The position numbers and the translations under genes are program-made. This document shows positions 33,995 to 42,571 of a stretch of 64,000 nt of DNA, piece after piece. The notes under the pieces were generated by a model. That model was not told the origin of the DNA. It worked only from the letters and a program-made list of their open reading frames with translations, and searched no databases. The stretch is taken from assembly GCF_015234215.1 (NCBI RefSeq), contig NZ_JADEKP010000001.1:620001-684000 (forward strand), written 5' to 3'. Origin of the DNA: Clostridium chrysemydis (GTDB lineage: Bacteria > Bacillota > Clostridia > Clostridiales > Clostridiaceae). Numbering within the stretch: position 1 is the first letter of the stretch; each line of letters opens with the position of its first letter.

Positions 33995-34327
33995 ATGGGA
34001 TTTTTATTCTCAATATTATATTTTGTAATAATGTTTGCAGTTATTTTAGGAATATTCTTTTTATGTAAAAAATATGTATTCCCTAAAGTAAGTATAAACA
34101 AATGGATTCTTCTTGGAATTTCAGTTGTACTATTATTAGTTCAAATGTTTGGAGTTATACAAGCTACTTGGTGGAACCTTGTTTCTACACCAATTATAGT
34201 TTTAGCATTTTTATGGTTTATGGATATCCAACAAACTGGTGGTCCTAAAAAGCAAGATAAGAAAATTGTTATAAAGCCAAAGGCTAAACCAAACAGAGCA
34301 AAACATATACATGATAATGATAAGTAA
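33995..34327 (+). CDS. Small membrane protein, unknown
   Basis: A 110-residue protein with three hydrophobic helices (about 4-24, 36-54 and 61-76) and a basic cytoplasmic tail rich in Lys and Pro ending HIHDNDK. AGGAGGG lies 9 bases before the ATG. I recognise no family. It is transcribed alone between a promoter and a bidirectional terminator, and its codon use is like the neighbours. Confidence 0.7.
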   Translation: MGFLFSILYFVIMFAVILGIFFLCKKYVFPKVSINKWILLGISVVLLLVQMFGVIQATWWNLVSTPIIVLAFLWFMDIQQTGGPKKQDKKIVIKPKAKPNRAKHIHDNDK

Positions 34328-34330
34328 TTA

Positions 34331-34367
34331 AAATAAAGCAAGAGATTAGATCTTGCTTTATTTTTTT
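34331..34367. terminator. Bidirectional terminator
   Basis: AAATAAAGCAAGA and TCTTGCTTTATTT form a 13-bp stem with a GATTAGA loop, between two converging genes. Confidence 0.9.
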
Positions 34368-35356
34368 ATAAAAATCGGTGAACTTATAGAAATCTTATCA
34401 TCTTCTTGAAATACTTTTATTAAAAACCAGTTTTCCTTTTCTTTAATTTTGTGAGAATATAAATACTTGATTTTGTGAAGGTTTAAATTATCTATAGTTC
34501 TTATTATTTCTCCTCCTGTAGAGATTATTTGTATTTTAATAATCTTTATAAATTTATCTTCACAAAGTATCCTAAAAGATAAATCTTCATCTTTTAATTC
34601 TATAATATCCCCCATAAAGTTATCATTTATAGTAAATAATAGCTTTAATGATTTAGACTCGGAAGAAAAAGTTCGTCTATTTTTAAGGGCTAAAAGTATT
34701 TTTTCTTTATTTAATTTAGACGAAATTATACCAGTTATATTTTCGGATTCTTTTTTTACAAAGAATTGACTATTCACAGCACCTATCTTATATCCCTTAT
34801 CTAAAAGTGAGAAGTAATGTTTTTCCCGCCTGAAATATTTTGGCTTGTTTCCAAAGCATACATTAAAAGAACAAATTAAGTTATCAAATACACTATTATA
34901 AGGTACAAATTCAATATCTTTCGTTGGGTTTGTTATTATTAGTTGAGTATCTGGATTGTTAGCAAGCCATAAAAGTAAGAGATTATAATTATTTATTATA
35001 CCTGTAAAGTAAGAATTAGAATTAAGAACTGCAAAATCCCCATAAGGCAAAGAATGTGATGAAAAGCCAGGTAGGGCTAAAAAGTTATCTTTCTTTTTAA
35101 TGTATCTTTTAGTTGTGTCATTTAAAATATACCATTTACTTCTTTTATGTTTACTATATTTAATTTCTTCTATTAAATTATTATTTAGGTCAGTTAAAAA
35201 GATAAAATCTAAATCACTATAGTAAGCTAAATTTAAAGTTTCTATAGGGGGATTTGTTCCTATAGATAGAGCTGTATTTATATTTGGTAAACCATAATAA
35301 AAGTTTAAATTATCTAAATTAAATATTGAATTTGAAAATTCATTATTACTTGTCAT
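34358..35356 (-). CDS. PHP-domain protein with degenerate metal site
   Basis: A 332-residue protein with the layout of CehA/PHP phosphoesterases: a start where HxH...SDG is expected (here TALSIGTNPP, 28-37), a P-x-E-T-L-x-x-A helix, a DLDFIFLTDLNNN strand where TDHN is expected, and a C-terminal NSQFF where GSDxH is expected, then the typical LNKEKILLALKNRRTFSS segment and beta domain. All metal histidines I could place are lost, so the protein is probably not an active phosphoesterase. It diverges from the gamma-carbonic anhydrase gene. It could be a binding or regulatory relic. Confidence 0.65.
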   Translation of the reverse strand: MTSNNEFSNSIFNLDNLNFYYGLPNINTALSIGTNPPIETLNLAYYSDLDFIFLTDLNNNLIEEIKYSKHKRSKWYILNDTTKRYIKKKDNFLALPGFSSHSLPYGDFAVLNSNSYFTGIINNYNLLLLWLANNPDTQLIITNPTKDIEFVPYNSVFDNLICSFNVCFGNKPKYFRREKHYFSLLDKGYKIGAVNSQFFVKKESENITGIISSKLNKEKILLALKNRRTFSSESKSLKLLFTINDNFMGDIIELKDEDLSFRILCEDKFIKIIKIQIISTGGEIIRTIDNLNLHKIKYLYSHKIKEKENWFLIKVFQEDDKISISSPIFIKK

Positions 35357-35468
35357 AACTAGTCCTTTAAAATTACTTATAGTTATATATACAATAACTC
35401 TTTAAAATAATGACAATTAATTAGTTAGATGTTAAAATAGGAATAGTATTTTAAAGGGAAGTGAAAAG

Positions 35469-35969
35469 ATGATAAAAAACTTTAAAGATAAAAGCCCTAA
35501 AATTAAAGAATCTGTATATATCTCTGAAAATGTTGATATTATAGGAGAGGTATTAATTAAAGAGGATTCTAACATTTGGTTTGGTACGAGAATTAGAGCG
35601 GATATTAATAAGATTCATATAGGAAAAAGAACAAACATTCAAGAAAATTCTGTAGTTCATGTTGACTTTGACTTTGAAACTATAATAGGAGACGATGTAA
35701 CTATAGGTCATGGAGCTATTATTCATGGGTGCGTAATTGAAGATAATGTACTTATAGGTATGGGTTCAATAATTCAAAATGGTGCAAAAATTTCAAAAAA
35801 TTCAATAGTTGGTGCTGGAAGCTTAGTAACCCAAAATAAAGTATTCGAAGAGGGAATGCTTATTTTAGGAAATCCAGCTAAAGCTATAAGAAAATTAAGT
35901 GAAGAAGAAATTAAGAGCATCGAAGTTTCTGCAAAAAATTATGCAAAACTTAGTAAAGAATATATTTAA
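35469..35969 (+). CDS. Gamma-carbonic anhydrase family protein
   Basis: A 166-residue left-handed beta-helix of hexapeptide repeats. The zinc histidines appear in VVHVDFD, IGHGAIIHGC (two His), matching the YrdA/CamH-like subfamily, which lacks the acidic loop of Cam. Residues 10-140 are repeats and the end is helical (SEEEIKSIEVSAKNYAKLSKEYI). It is followed after 20 bases by cvfB, perhaps in one transcript. Members may bind zinc or iron; many have low or no carbonic anhydrase activity. Confidence 0.88.
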   Translation: MIKNFKDKSPKIKESVYISENVDIIGEVLIKEDSNIWFGTRIRADINKIHIGKRTNIQENSVVHVDFDFETIIGDDVTIGHGAIIHGCVIEDNVLIGMGSIIQNGAKISKNSIVGAGSLVTQNKVFEEGMLILGNPAKAIRKLSEEEIKSIEVSAKNYAKLSKEYI

Positions 35970-35989
35970 TGTACGTTTAGGAGGATAAA

Positions 35990-36832
35990 ATGATACAATT
36001 AGGAAAATTTAACACACTAAAAGTAGAAAGAGAAAAAGAGTATGGATTTTTCTTAGAGGATTCTGAGGGAGATGCAGTATTACTTCCAAAGTCACTTTTA
36101 GAAGGAGAAGACGTAAAAATAGGTGATGAAACAGAGGTTTTTGTTTACTTAGATTCAGAGGGAAGAACTGTTGCAACTAAAAAAAGACCACTTATTGAAG
36201 TTGGGAAAGTTGCATATCTAGAAGTAATTGGAATTAGTAGCTTTGGTGCCTTTTGCGATATGGGATTAGATAGAGATTTATTTATCCCTATGAGAGAGCA
36301 AAGATTTAAATTATTAAAAGGTAAAAAGTATTTATTTTTAGCATATATAGATAAGACAGGAAGACTTGCAGGTACTACTAATGTAGATGATTATTTAGAT
36401 ATGGCAGAAGAGGGAACTTACGAAGTAGACCAAATAGTATCTGGAGTAACTTATGCAAGAAGTGCAGGAGAAACTTTAAAGCTTGCTATAGATGGTAAAT
36501 ACAGAGGGATAATGCTTGGAAACGAGCACGACAACGTTATTTATCCAGGAGAAGTAGTAGAAGGTAGAATTAAAAGAATCTATGAAGATGGTGTAATAGG
36601 ATTAAGTAACAGAAAAAAAAGACTTGATGCTAGGGAAGAAATTAAAGAAGATATAATTTCTTATTTAAAGTGTAATGGCGGAGAAATGCCTTATAACGAT
36701 AAAACATCTCCAGAAGAGATAAGAGAAGTGTTTAAAACAAGTAAGAACTACTTTAAAATGGCACTTGGTGGATTAATGAAAGCAGGATTAATAGAGCAAA
36801 ATGCTTTCGGAACAAAGCTTATAGAAAAATAA
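35990..36832 (+). CDS. cvfB: S1 RNA-binding protein CvfB
   Basis: A 280-residue protein of the CvfB/YitL family with N-terminal S1-like beta barrels, a central S1 domain (VGKVAYLEVIGISSFGAFCDMG) and a C-terminal winged helix (MPYNDKTSPEEIREVFKTSKNYFKMALGGLMKAGLI). It binds RNA and influences virulence gene expression in staphylococci; its role here is unknown. AGGAGG precedes the ATG. It is last in the unit before a bidirectional terminator. Confidence 0.9.
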   Translation: MIQLGKFNTLKVEREKEYGFFLEDSEGDAVLLPKSLLEGEDVKIGDETEVFVYLDSEGRTVATKKRPLIEVGKVAYLEVIGISSFGAFCDMGLDRDLFIPMREQRFKLLKGKKYLFLAYIDKTGRLAGTTNVDDYLDMAEEGTYEVDQIVSGVTYARSAGETLKLAIDGKYRGIMLGNEHDNVIYPGEVVEGRIKRIYEDGVIGLSNRKKRLDAREEIKEDIISYLKCNGGEMPYNDKTSPEEIREVFKTSKNYFKMALGGLMKAGLIEQNAFGTKLIEK

Positions 36833-36862
36833 AAGGTTGTAGGATTACCCTACAACCTTTTT
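36831..36862. terminator. Bidirectional terminator
   Basis: AAAAGGTTGTAGG pairs with CCTACAACCTTTTT; T-rich flanks occur on both strands. The tail of the P-type ATPase gene lies inside it. Confidence 0.88.
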
Positions 36863-39471
36863 CTTTTCCTTAAAAATAACTTTAATATTTCATTTAATGC
36901 AAATGGAATAAGTGAAATTAAAATAACGATAAATATATCAGATCTATTTAATGGATAAACTTTAAATATTTCACTAAAGAAAGGTATTTCAATTATTGAG
37001 AATTGAATAAAAATACCAACTATTATTGAAAGAATAAGGTATTTATTTTTAAACAGTCCAACTTCAAATATAGATTTACTTTCACTTCTCATAGAAAGTG
37101 AAAAGAAAAGCTGCGATACACTTAAAACTACAAATGCCATAGTTTGAGCGTGATATAGTGAGTTTTGATAAAGGGTTTGACCTAGCTTAAAGGCGAAAAG
37201 TGTAACAAGGCCTATAGTAAATCCATTAAGAATTAAAATATATTTAGTGTTTCCTGAGAAAATACTTTCTTTAGGGTCTCTTGGAGGGAGACTCATAACG
37301 TCATCGTTTGTAGGGTCAACTCCAAGGGAGAGAGCTGGAAAACTATCAGTAATTAAATTAACCCATAATATATGGATAGGTTGAAGAGGCGCTTGCCAGT
37401 TTAAAATTATTGCTATAAATAAAGCTACGATTTCTCCAAAGTTACAAGATAAAAGGAAGGTTATTGATTTTTTAATGTTTGAGTAAATTGTTCTTCCTTC
37501 TTCTACGGCTTTAACTATTGTTGTAAAATTATCATCTGTTAAGATCATATCACTGGCTTCTTTTGATACGTCAGTTCCTGTTATCCCCATAGCAACACCT
37601 ATATCAGCTGCCTTTAAAGAAGGGGCATCATTTACTCCATCTCCAGTCATAGAAACTATATTTCCATGAGATTTAAAGGCTCTCACTATTTTTACTTTGT
37701 GCTCTGGAGAAACTCTTGCAAAAATCCTAAAATTATTAATTTTATCTTTAAGTTCTTCGTCAGTAAGCATATCTAATTCAGAGCCTTCAATGCACTCAGT
37801 AAAGTTTTCTGAGATTCCAAGTTCTTTTCCTATTGCAAATGCAGTGTTTTTGTGATCTCCAGTAATCATTATGGTTTTGATACTTGCAAGTTTACAAAGA
37901 GCTATAGAATCTTTAACCTCTTCACGAGGGGGATCAATCATTCCAACTAATCCTACAAAGATAAGATCTTTTTCTATATCATCTATATCTATATGATGAG
38001 AAGTTAAATCTTTATAAGAAAAGCCTAAAACTCTTAAGGCATCATCAGACATTTCGTTTGAAGAATCTAATATAGTTTTCTTTAAATCTTCAGTTAAAGG
38101 TTCTAAGTTACCGTTTATAAGTATTTTACTTGAAATTTTTAAGATTGAATCTATTGCACCTTTAGTTGAAACTTTGAAATTTTCTCCGTATTCGTTTATT
38201 GTTGACATTAGTTTTCTATCAGAATCAAAAGGAACTTCGTTTAATCTTTTATGTTCTTTGTTTAAATCTTTTTTTGTTATACCGTATTTTAAAGATAAAT
38301 CTAAAAGTGCAACTTCTGTTGGGTCTCCTGTTGCATTTTCTTCTGAAGATGTAGCATCGTTACAAAGTGTCATTATTTCAAGGAGAGACTTATCTTCTTC
38401 TTTTAAATCGGTTATATTTTCTAAGTTTGAAGTAATAAGATTAGAAAATAATTTTCTAACTGTCATTTTATTTAAAGTTAAGGTTCCTGTTTTGTCAGAG
38501 CAGATTATATTTACTGAACCTAAAGTTTCAACAGAAGGAAGATTTTTTACTATTGCATTTTGTTTTATCATCCTTTGAACTCCAAGAGCAAGAACAATTG
38601 CAACTATTGCAGGAAGTCCTTCAGGGATTGCAGCGACTGCAAGGCTAATTGCAGTTAATAGCATCTCAAAGGTATCTCTTCCTTGAATCATTCCAACTAC
38701 AAAAATTAAAGCGCAAATTCCAAGGGCTAAGAAACCTAGAAGTTTACCAAGTGAAGATAATTTCTTTTGAAGGGGAGTTTCAGAATTTTCTTCTTCGTTT
38801 AACATAGATGCAATTTTACCGATTTCTGTATCCATTCCTGTATTTACACAAACGCCAAGACCGCGGCCGTAAGTTACTAGAGTTGACATATAAGCCATAT
38901 TTACTCTATCACCTATTAGTATATCGTCTGTATCTAAAACTATCTTTGCATCCTTTTCAGAAGGTAGAGACTCTCCTGTAAAGGCTGATTCTTCAATCTT
39001 TAGATTAAATGACTCTATAAGTCTTAAATCGCAGGGGATGTATCTTCCTGCATCTAAAACTATAATATCACCTAATACTACTTCTTCTGAGGGTATCTCT
39101 ATAGTTTTCGAGTCTCTTATTACTAGCGCTTTAGGAGTAGATAAGCTTTTAAGTGCTTCTAGAGCTTTTTGAGCTTTTGATTCTTGAATTACGCCTATAA
39201 GTGCATTTATTAAAATAACGATTAATATTATTATAGAATCGCTATATTCTCCCATAAAAGCAGATAAAGCTGCTGCAAATAGCAAAATATAAATCATAGA
39301 ATCATTAACTTGGGATAAGAAAATTTTGAAAATACTTTTATTTTTTTTGGATTCTAGTTTGTTTTCTCCATTTTTTAAAAGCCTTGAATTAGCTTCCTTA
39401 GAAGTTAGGCCTTCTCTTATGTTTGTAGAGGTTTCGTTTATAACTTCCTCTATACTCTTTTTATAATGCAT
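36850..39471 (-). CDS. Calcium-type P-type ATPase (P2A/PMR1-like)
   Basis: An 873-residue ion pump. It has an N-terminal cation ATPase domain, GDIIVLDAGRYIPCDLRL and TGES in the actuator, PEGLP in helix M4, the phosphorylation motif CSDKTGTLTLNK, the nucleotide domain KGA, DPPREEV and the hinge TGDGVNDAPSLK. M5-M6 carry NFGEI and NLITDSFPALSLG, and a cation ATPase C-terminal domain follows. Such pumps export Ca2+ (or Mn2+) from the cytoplasm. A GTG three codons upstream is rejected, since GAGGTG containing it serves the ATG at 39471. Monocistronic. Confidence 0.93.
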   Translation of the reverse strand: MHYKKSIEEVINETSTNIREGLTSKEANSRLLKNGENKLESKKNKSIFKIFLSQVNDSMIYILLFAAALSAFMGEYSDSIIILIVILINALIGVIQESKAQKALEALKSLSTPKALVIRDSKTIEIPSEEVVLGDIIVLDAGRYIPCDLRLIESFNLKIEESAFTGESLPSEKDAKIVLDTDDILIGDRVNMAYMSTLVTYGRGLGVCVNTGMDTEIGKIASMLNEEENSETPLQKKLSSLGKLLGFLALGICALIFVVGMIQGRDTFEMLLTAISLAVAAIPEGLPAIVAIVLALGVQRMIKQNAIVKNLPSVETLGSVNIICSDKTGTLTLNKMTVRKLFSNLITSNLENITDLKEEDKSLLEIMTLCNDATSSEENATGDPTEVALLDLSLKYGITKKDLNKEHKRLNEVPFDSDRKLMSTINEYGENFKVSTKGAIDSILKISSKILINGNLEPLTEDLKKTILDSSNEMSDDALRVLGFSYKDLTSHHIDIDDIEKDLIFVGLVGMIDPPREEVKDSIALCKLASIKTIMITGDHKNTAFAIGKELGISENFTECIEGSELDMLTDEELKDKINNFRIFARVSPEHKVKIVRAFKSHGNIVSMTGDGVNDAPSLKAADIGVAMGITGTDVSKEASDMILTDDNFTTIVKAVEEGRTIYSNIKKSITFLLSCNFGEIVALFIAIILNWQAPLQPIHILWVNLITDSFPALSLGVDPTNDDVMSLPPRDPKESIFSGNTKYILILNGFTIGLVTLFAFKLGQTLYQNSLYHAQTMAFVVLSVSQLFFSLSMRSESKSIFEVGLFKNKYLILSIIVGIFIQFSIIEIPFFSEIFKVYPLNRSDIFIVILISLIPFALNEILKLFLRKRKRL

Positions 39472-39609
39472 TAAAGTCACCTCGCTAAAAGTTAAAATAA
39501 AGTATAATTTATTTTACGTAAATGAATGAAAATAATACATATAAAAAATGGAGAAATTTTATCCTTTTTGATATAATTAGTTTTGACAAACAGAGAGGAG
39601 AGTATAAAA

Positions 39610-40029
39610 ATGGAAATTAGAAGAGTTGGAAGAGGTGCAGCACCTCAAGGAAGTAGCACTGTTTCAAATAGAAAAGATTTTTCTCAAAGTTTTAATAAAG
39701 AGAGAGATAGAAAATCACACGAACAATTAAAAAAGATGATAGATAACATAAAAAAGAAAGGTAATAGATTAGTTATAACTAAAACTTATGCAGATGTTAG
39801 AATGTATAAAAAAATGATAAGAGAATATTTAGAGTCTGTATTAGAGTATATGTATCAAACTAAAAAAGATATAAGTTTTTGGCAAACTCAGTACTTTGTA
39901 ACAGTAGAAACTATAGACGGAAAGCTTGAAGAACTAACTAATGTATTATTAGGGGACGAAAAGGAAAATATAAATATTGCATCTACTATAGATGAAATTC
40001 AAGGATTAGTAGTTGATATTTATCGTTAG
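39610..40029 (+). CDS. YaaR family protein (DUF327)
   Basis: A 139-residue, mostly helical protein of the YaaR/DUF327 family, with RRVGRGAAP at the start and LKKMIDNIKKKGNRLVITKTYADVRMYKKMIREYLESVLEYMY as the conserved core, ending IDEIQGLVVDIYR. A frame extension to 39583 is rejected because GAGAGGAG precedes ATG 39610. In other Firmicutes yaaR lies near tmk-holB; here it stands alone between the ATPase and an ABC importer. Function is unknown. Confidence 0.83.
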   Translation: MEIRRVGRGAAPQGSSTVSNRKDFSQSFNKERDRKSHEQLKKMIDNIKKKGNRLVITKTYADVRMYKKMIREYLESVLEYMYQTKKDISFWQTQYFVTVETIDGKLEELTNVLLGDEKENINIASTIDEIQGLVVDIYR

Positions 40030-40077
40030 AATTTAAATATTCTAATTTTAAATAAATAAAAAATTTAGGAGGACAAT

Positions 40078-41067
40078 ATGATAAAAAAATTAACTTCGAT
40101 TTTTATATTAGCATTATCAAGTGTAATTTTTATTGGATGTAATAGTGATAACAAAAACATCTCAAATGAGCCTAAATCTGAGACTAGAGAAATGAAAATA
40201 GTAATTCCAGATGGTCTTCCAGCTATAGGTGCAGCAGAACTTATAAAAAATAATACTGAAATCGATAATTATAAATTAAATTTTTCAATAGAAAAAACTA
40301 CTGAAAATTTAGTTACAAGCGTATTAAAAAATGAGCCAGATATAGCAATAGTACCATCAAATATTGCAGCTACTTCATTTAATAAAAGTGGAGAATATAA
40401 AATTGCAGCAACTACTGGTTTTGGTTCATTTTATCTTATTTCAACAGATGGAACAAAAGATATTAAAGATTTAAAAGGAAAAGAAATCTATAACATAGGA
40501 AAAGGATTAACTCCTGATATAGTAACAAAAACTCTTTTAGAAAAAATGGGATATAATTCGGATAAAGATTTCAATTTTTCATATGTTAATGGTGTAACAG
40601 AACTTGCACCTGCAGTTCTTAGTGGAAAAGTTAAATATGCAGTAGTTCCAGAGCCTGCACTTTCTCAAATTGAAGCTAAGAAAAAGGTTACTGTGATTTT
40701 AAATCTTAATGAAAAATGGAAAGAGTTATTCAAATCAAACTACGGTTTCCCACAAGCTACAGTGATAGTTAAAAAAGATTTAATTACAAACCACCAAATG
40801 TTTTTAGAAGACTTTTTAAAAAATCTTAAAGAAAGTGTAGATTTTGCAAATTCAAAAGGAAAAGATTTAGGTGCTATCTGTAGTGATATAGGAGTGTCAG
40901 TTAAGGGTGATATAATAGCAAAATCAATAGATAAAGCTAATTTAAAATATGTACCTATAAAAGATTCTATAAAAGAATACAATGATTATTTTAGAATATT
41001 AAATGAATTTTCACCTAAATCAATAGGAGGAAAGGTACCTAGTGAAGAAATATACCTTCAAAAATAA
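40078..41067 (+). CDS. ABC transporter substrate-binding lipoprotein (NMT1/SsuA/ThiY type)
   Basis: A 329-residue lipoprotein. The signal peptide ends in FIGC (Cys21). The mature part is a two-lobed NMT1/OMP-like binding protein: IVIPDGLPAIGAAEL, TSVLKNEPDIAIVPSNIAA and KGKEIYNIGKG are typical of nitrate, sulfonate, taurine or pyrimidine-precursor binders. A region with GLPATV-like gaps does not define the ligand. It is the first of three genes with permease and ATPase; the permease start lies inside its last codons. No thiamine riboswitch is visible upstream. Confidence 0.85.
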   Translation: MIKKLTSIFILALSSVIFIGCNSDNKNISNEPKSETREMKIVIPDGLPAIGAAELIKNNTEIDNYKLNFSIEKTTENLVTSVLKNEPDIAIVPSNIAATSFNKSGEYKIAATTGFGSFYLISTDGTKDIKDLKGKEIYNIGKGLTPDIVTKTLLEKMGYNSDKDFNFSYVNGVTELAPAVLSGKVKYAVVPEPALSQIEAKKKVTVILNLNEKWKELFKSNYGFPQATVIVKKDLITNHQMFLEDFLKNLKESVDFANSKGKDLGAICSDIGVSVKGDIIAKSIDKANLKYVPIKDSIKEYNDYFRILNEFSPKSIGGKVPSEEIYLQK

Positions 41068-41794
41068 TTTTCAAATATTTATAGGAGTAATTTTATTTTT
41101 AATTGTTTGGGAGTTTTTAGCAATAAAAATAAATAACGACATATACCTACCTAATTTAAAGGAAGTATATATTAGCCTAAAAGATATAATTTCTTCAAAA
41201 GATTTTCTACTTATAATTTTAAGTACATTAACTAGAACATTTATAAGTTTTATTGTCTCTATAATTATTGGGGTTATCTTAGGGATAATTTCAAGTTCTT
41301 CAAACCTTATAAATAATTTATTAAAACCCTTAAACTTGATTTCTAAAACAATACCAACTTTAGTGCTAGTAGTTCTAGCACTAATTTGGTTTAATAAAGA
41401 AAGTGCACCCTTTGTAGTTGGAACTTTAATTGTTTTTCCTATAATTTATGACGGAGTATTAAATACTTTAAAAGATGTTGATTTTAAAACAGTTGAAATG
41501 CTTAAAATCTATGATGTAAGTTTAAAAGATAAGATTTTAAAAGTATATATACCATCTATATCGTTATATCTTTTAAAGATATTAGTTCCAACCTTTTCAT
41601 TAGCTTTTAAAGTAGTTATAGCTGGAGAGGTACATGGACAACCTAAGTATGGGATAGGTGCAGCAGTACAAATTTCTAAGGTTAATTTTGATACAGGTGC
41701 AATTTTTGCTTGGATAATAATAATTGCAATATTATCTTTAGTTTTTGATCTTATAAATAAATTCTTAGTAAAAAGAGTTTATATTTGGAGGTAA
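41042..41794 (+). CDS. ABC transporter permease (SsuC/ThiX type)
   Basis: A 250-residue BPD_transp_1 permease with about six membrane segments and the EAA-like loop in VEMLKIYDVSLKDKILKVYIPS (near 156-177). The start is GTG at 41042, preceded by AGGAGG and overlapping the binding protein gene by 26 bases, which implies tight translational coupling. The ATPase follows with one base between. Substrate class: sulfonate, nitrate or thiamine-precursor-like, not resolved. Confidence 0.9.
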   Translation: MKKYTFKNNFQIFIGVILFLIVWEFLAIKINNDIYLPNLKEVYISLKDIISSKDFLLIILSTLTRTFISFIVSIIIGVILGIISSSSNLINNLLKPLNLISKTIPTLVLVVLALIWFNKESAPFVVGTLIVFPIIYDGVLNTLKDVDFKTVEMLKIYDVSLKDKILKVYIPSISLYLLKILVPTFSLAFKVVIAGEVHGQPKYGIGAAVQISKVNFDTGAIFAWIIIIAILSLVFDLINKFLVKRVYIWR

Positions 41795-41795
41795 T

Positions 41796-42467
41796 ATGGA
41801 TACTATAATTTTAAAAGATATAAGTAAAAGTTATGAAGATAAAGTCATATTAGACTCCTTTAATATTACTTTTTCTAAGGATAAAATAAATTGTATAGTA
41901 GGAGAATCAGGCGGCGGAAAAACTACTCTCTTAAATATAATTTCAAATCTTGTAGAGAAAGATAAAGGTGAAATTATAGGTAATTTTAATAAAGATATTA
42001 GCTATATATTTCAAGAAGATAGACTAATACCTTGGCTTACAGTAGAAGGTAACTTGAAATTAGCTTTAAGTGCTTATTATAAAGGAAAAGAATTAGATAA
42101 GAGAATAGACTACGTTTTAAATTTAATTTCAGGTCTTGCTTGGAAAAAAGAATATCCTGAAAAATTAAGTGGTGGAATGAAACAAAGAGTAAATATAGCA
42201 AGAGGGCTTGGAAAAGATAGTAAAGTGTTACTTATGGATGAGCCTTTTAAATCTTTAGATTATAAAACTAAATTACTTATAATGAAAGATTTAAAAAAAA
42301 TATTAAAAAATGAAGATAGAATAATAATTTTTGTAACACACGATTTAGATGAATGTATTTTTTTTGAGGGAAGGGTATTTGTCCTTGGTGGAAATCCTCT
42401 TAAAATAAAAGGAACATTTGAGGGAGATTTAGCAAAAGAAAAAGAAACTATAATAGATTTGTTATAG
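41796..42467 (+). CDS. ABC transporter ATPase (SsuB/ThiZ type)
   Basis: A 223-residue importer ATPase with Walker A GESGGGKTTL (34-43), Q-loop FQEDRLIPWLTV, signature LSGGMKQRV, Walker B VLLMDEPFKSLD and an H-loop THDLDE. The FQEDRLxPW wording is typical of nitrate/taurine-type ATPases. It ends the three-gene operon. Its last codons and stop form the 5' arm and loop of a 14-bp terminator hairpin. Confidence 0.92.
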   Translation: MDTIILKDISKSYEDKVILDSFNITFSKDKINCIVGESGGGKTTLLNIISNLVEKDKGEIIGNFNKDISYIFQEDRLIPWLTVEGNLKLALSAYYKGKELDKRIDYVLNLISGLAWKKEYPEKLSGGMKQRVNIARGLGKDSKVLLMDEPFKSLDYKTKLLIMKDLKKILKNEDRIIIFVTHDLDECIFFEGRVFVLGGNPLKIKGTFEGDLAKEKETIIDLL

Positions 42468-42476
42468 TTTCTTTTT
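42440..42476 (+). terminator. Terminator overlapping the end of the ATPase gene
   Basis: AAAAGAAACTATAA (42440-42453) pairs perfectly with TTATAGTTTCTTTT (42462-42475). The stop codon is inside the 3' arm. Confidence 0.85.
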
Positions 42477-42499
42477 GCACATAGAAATTAATTATCTAA

Positions 42500-42514
42500 T
42501 AATAATGATTATTA
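42500..42514. promoter_or_regulatory. Fur-box-like palindrome upstream of the ABC exporter
   Basis: TAATAATgATTATTA is a perfect palindrome with 12 of 14 matches to the Fur consensus. It lies 57 bases before the start codon, in an AT-rich promoter region where -10-like TATAGT and TATAAA occur. Confidence 0.45.
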
Positions 42515-42571
42515 ATTATATTTATGTTATAGTATAAATAATAAATAACAATTATAAGAAGGGGCGGACAA

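Noticed and set aside
38174-38578. 134-codon plus-strand frame inside the P-type ATPase gene
   Set aside because: It lies wholly within a conserved gene in the opposite direction, including its phosphorylation motif, and has no ribosome binding site.
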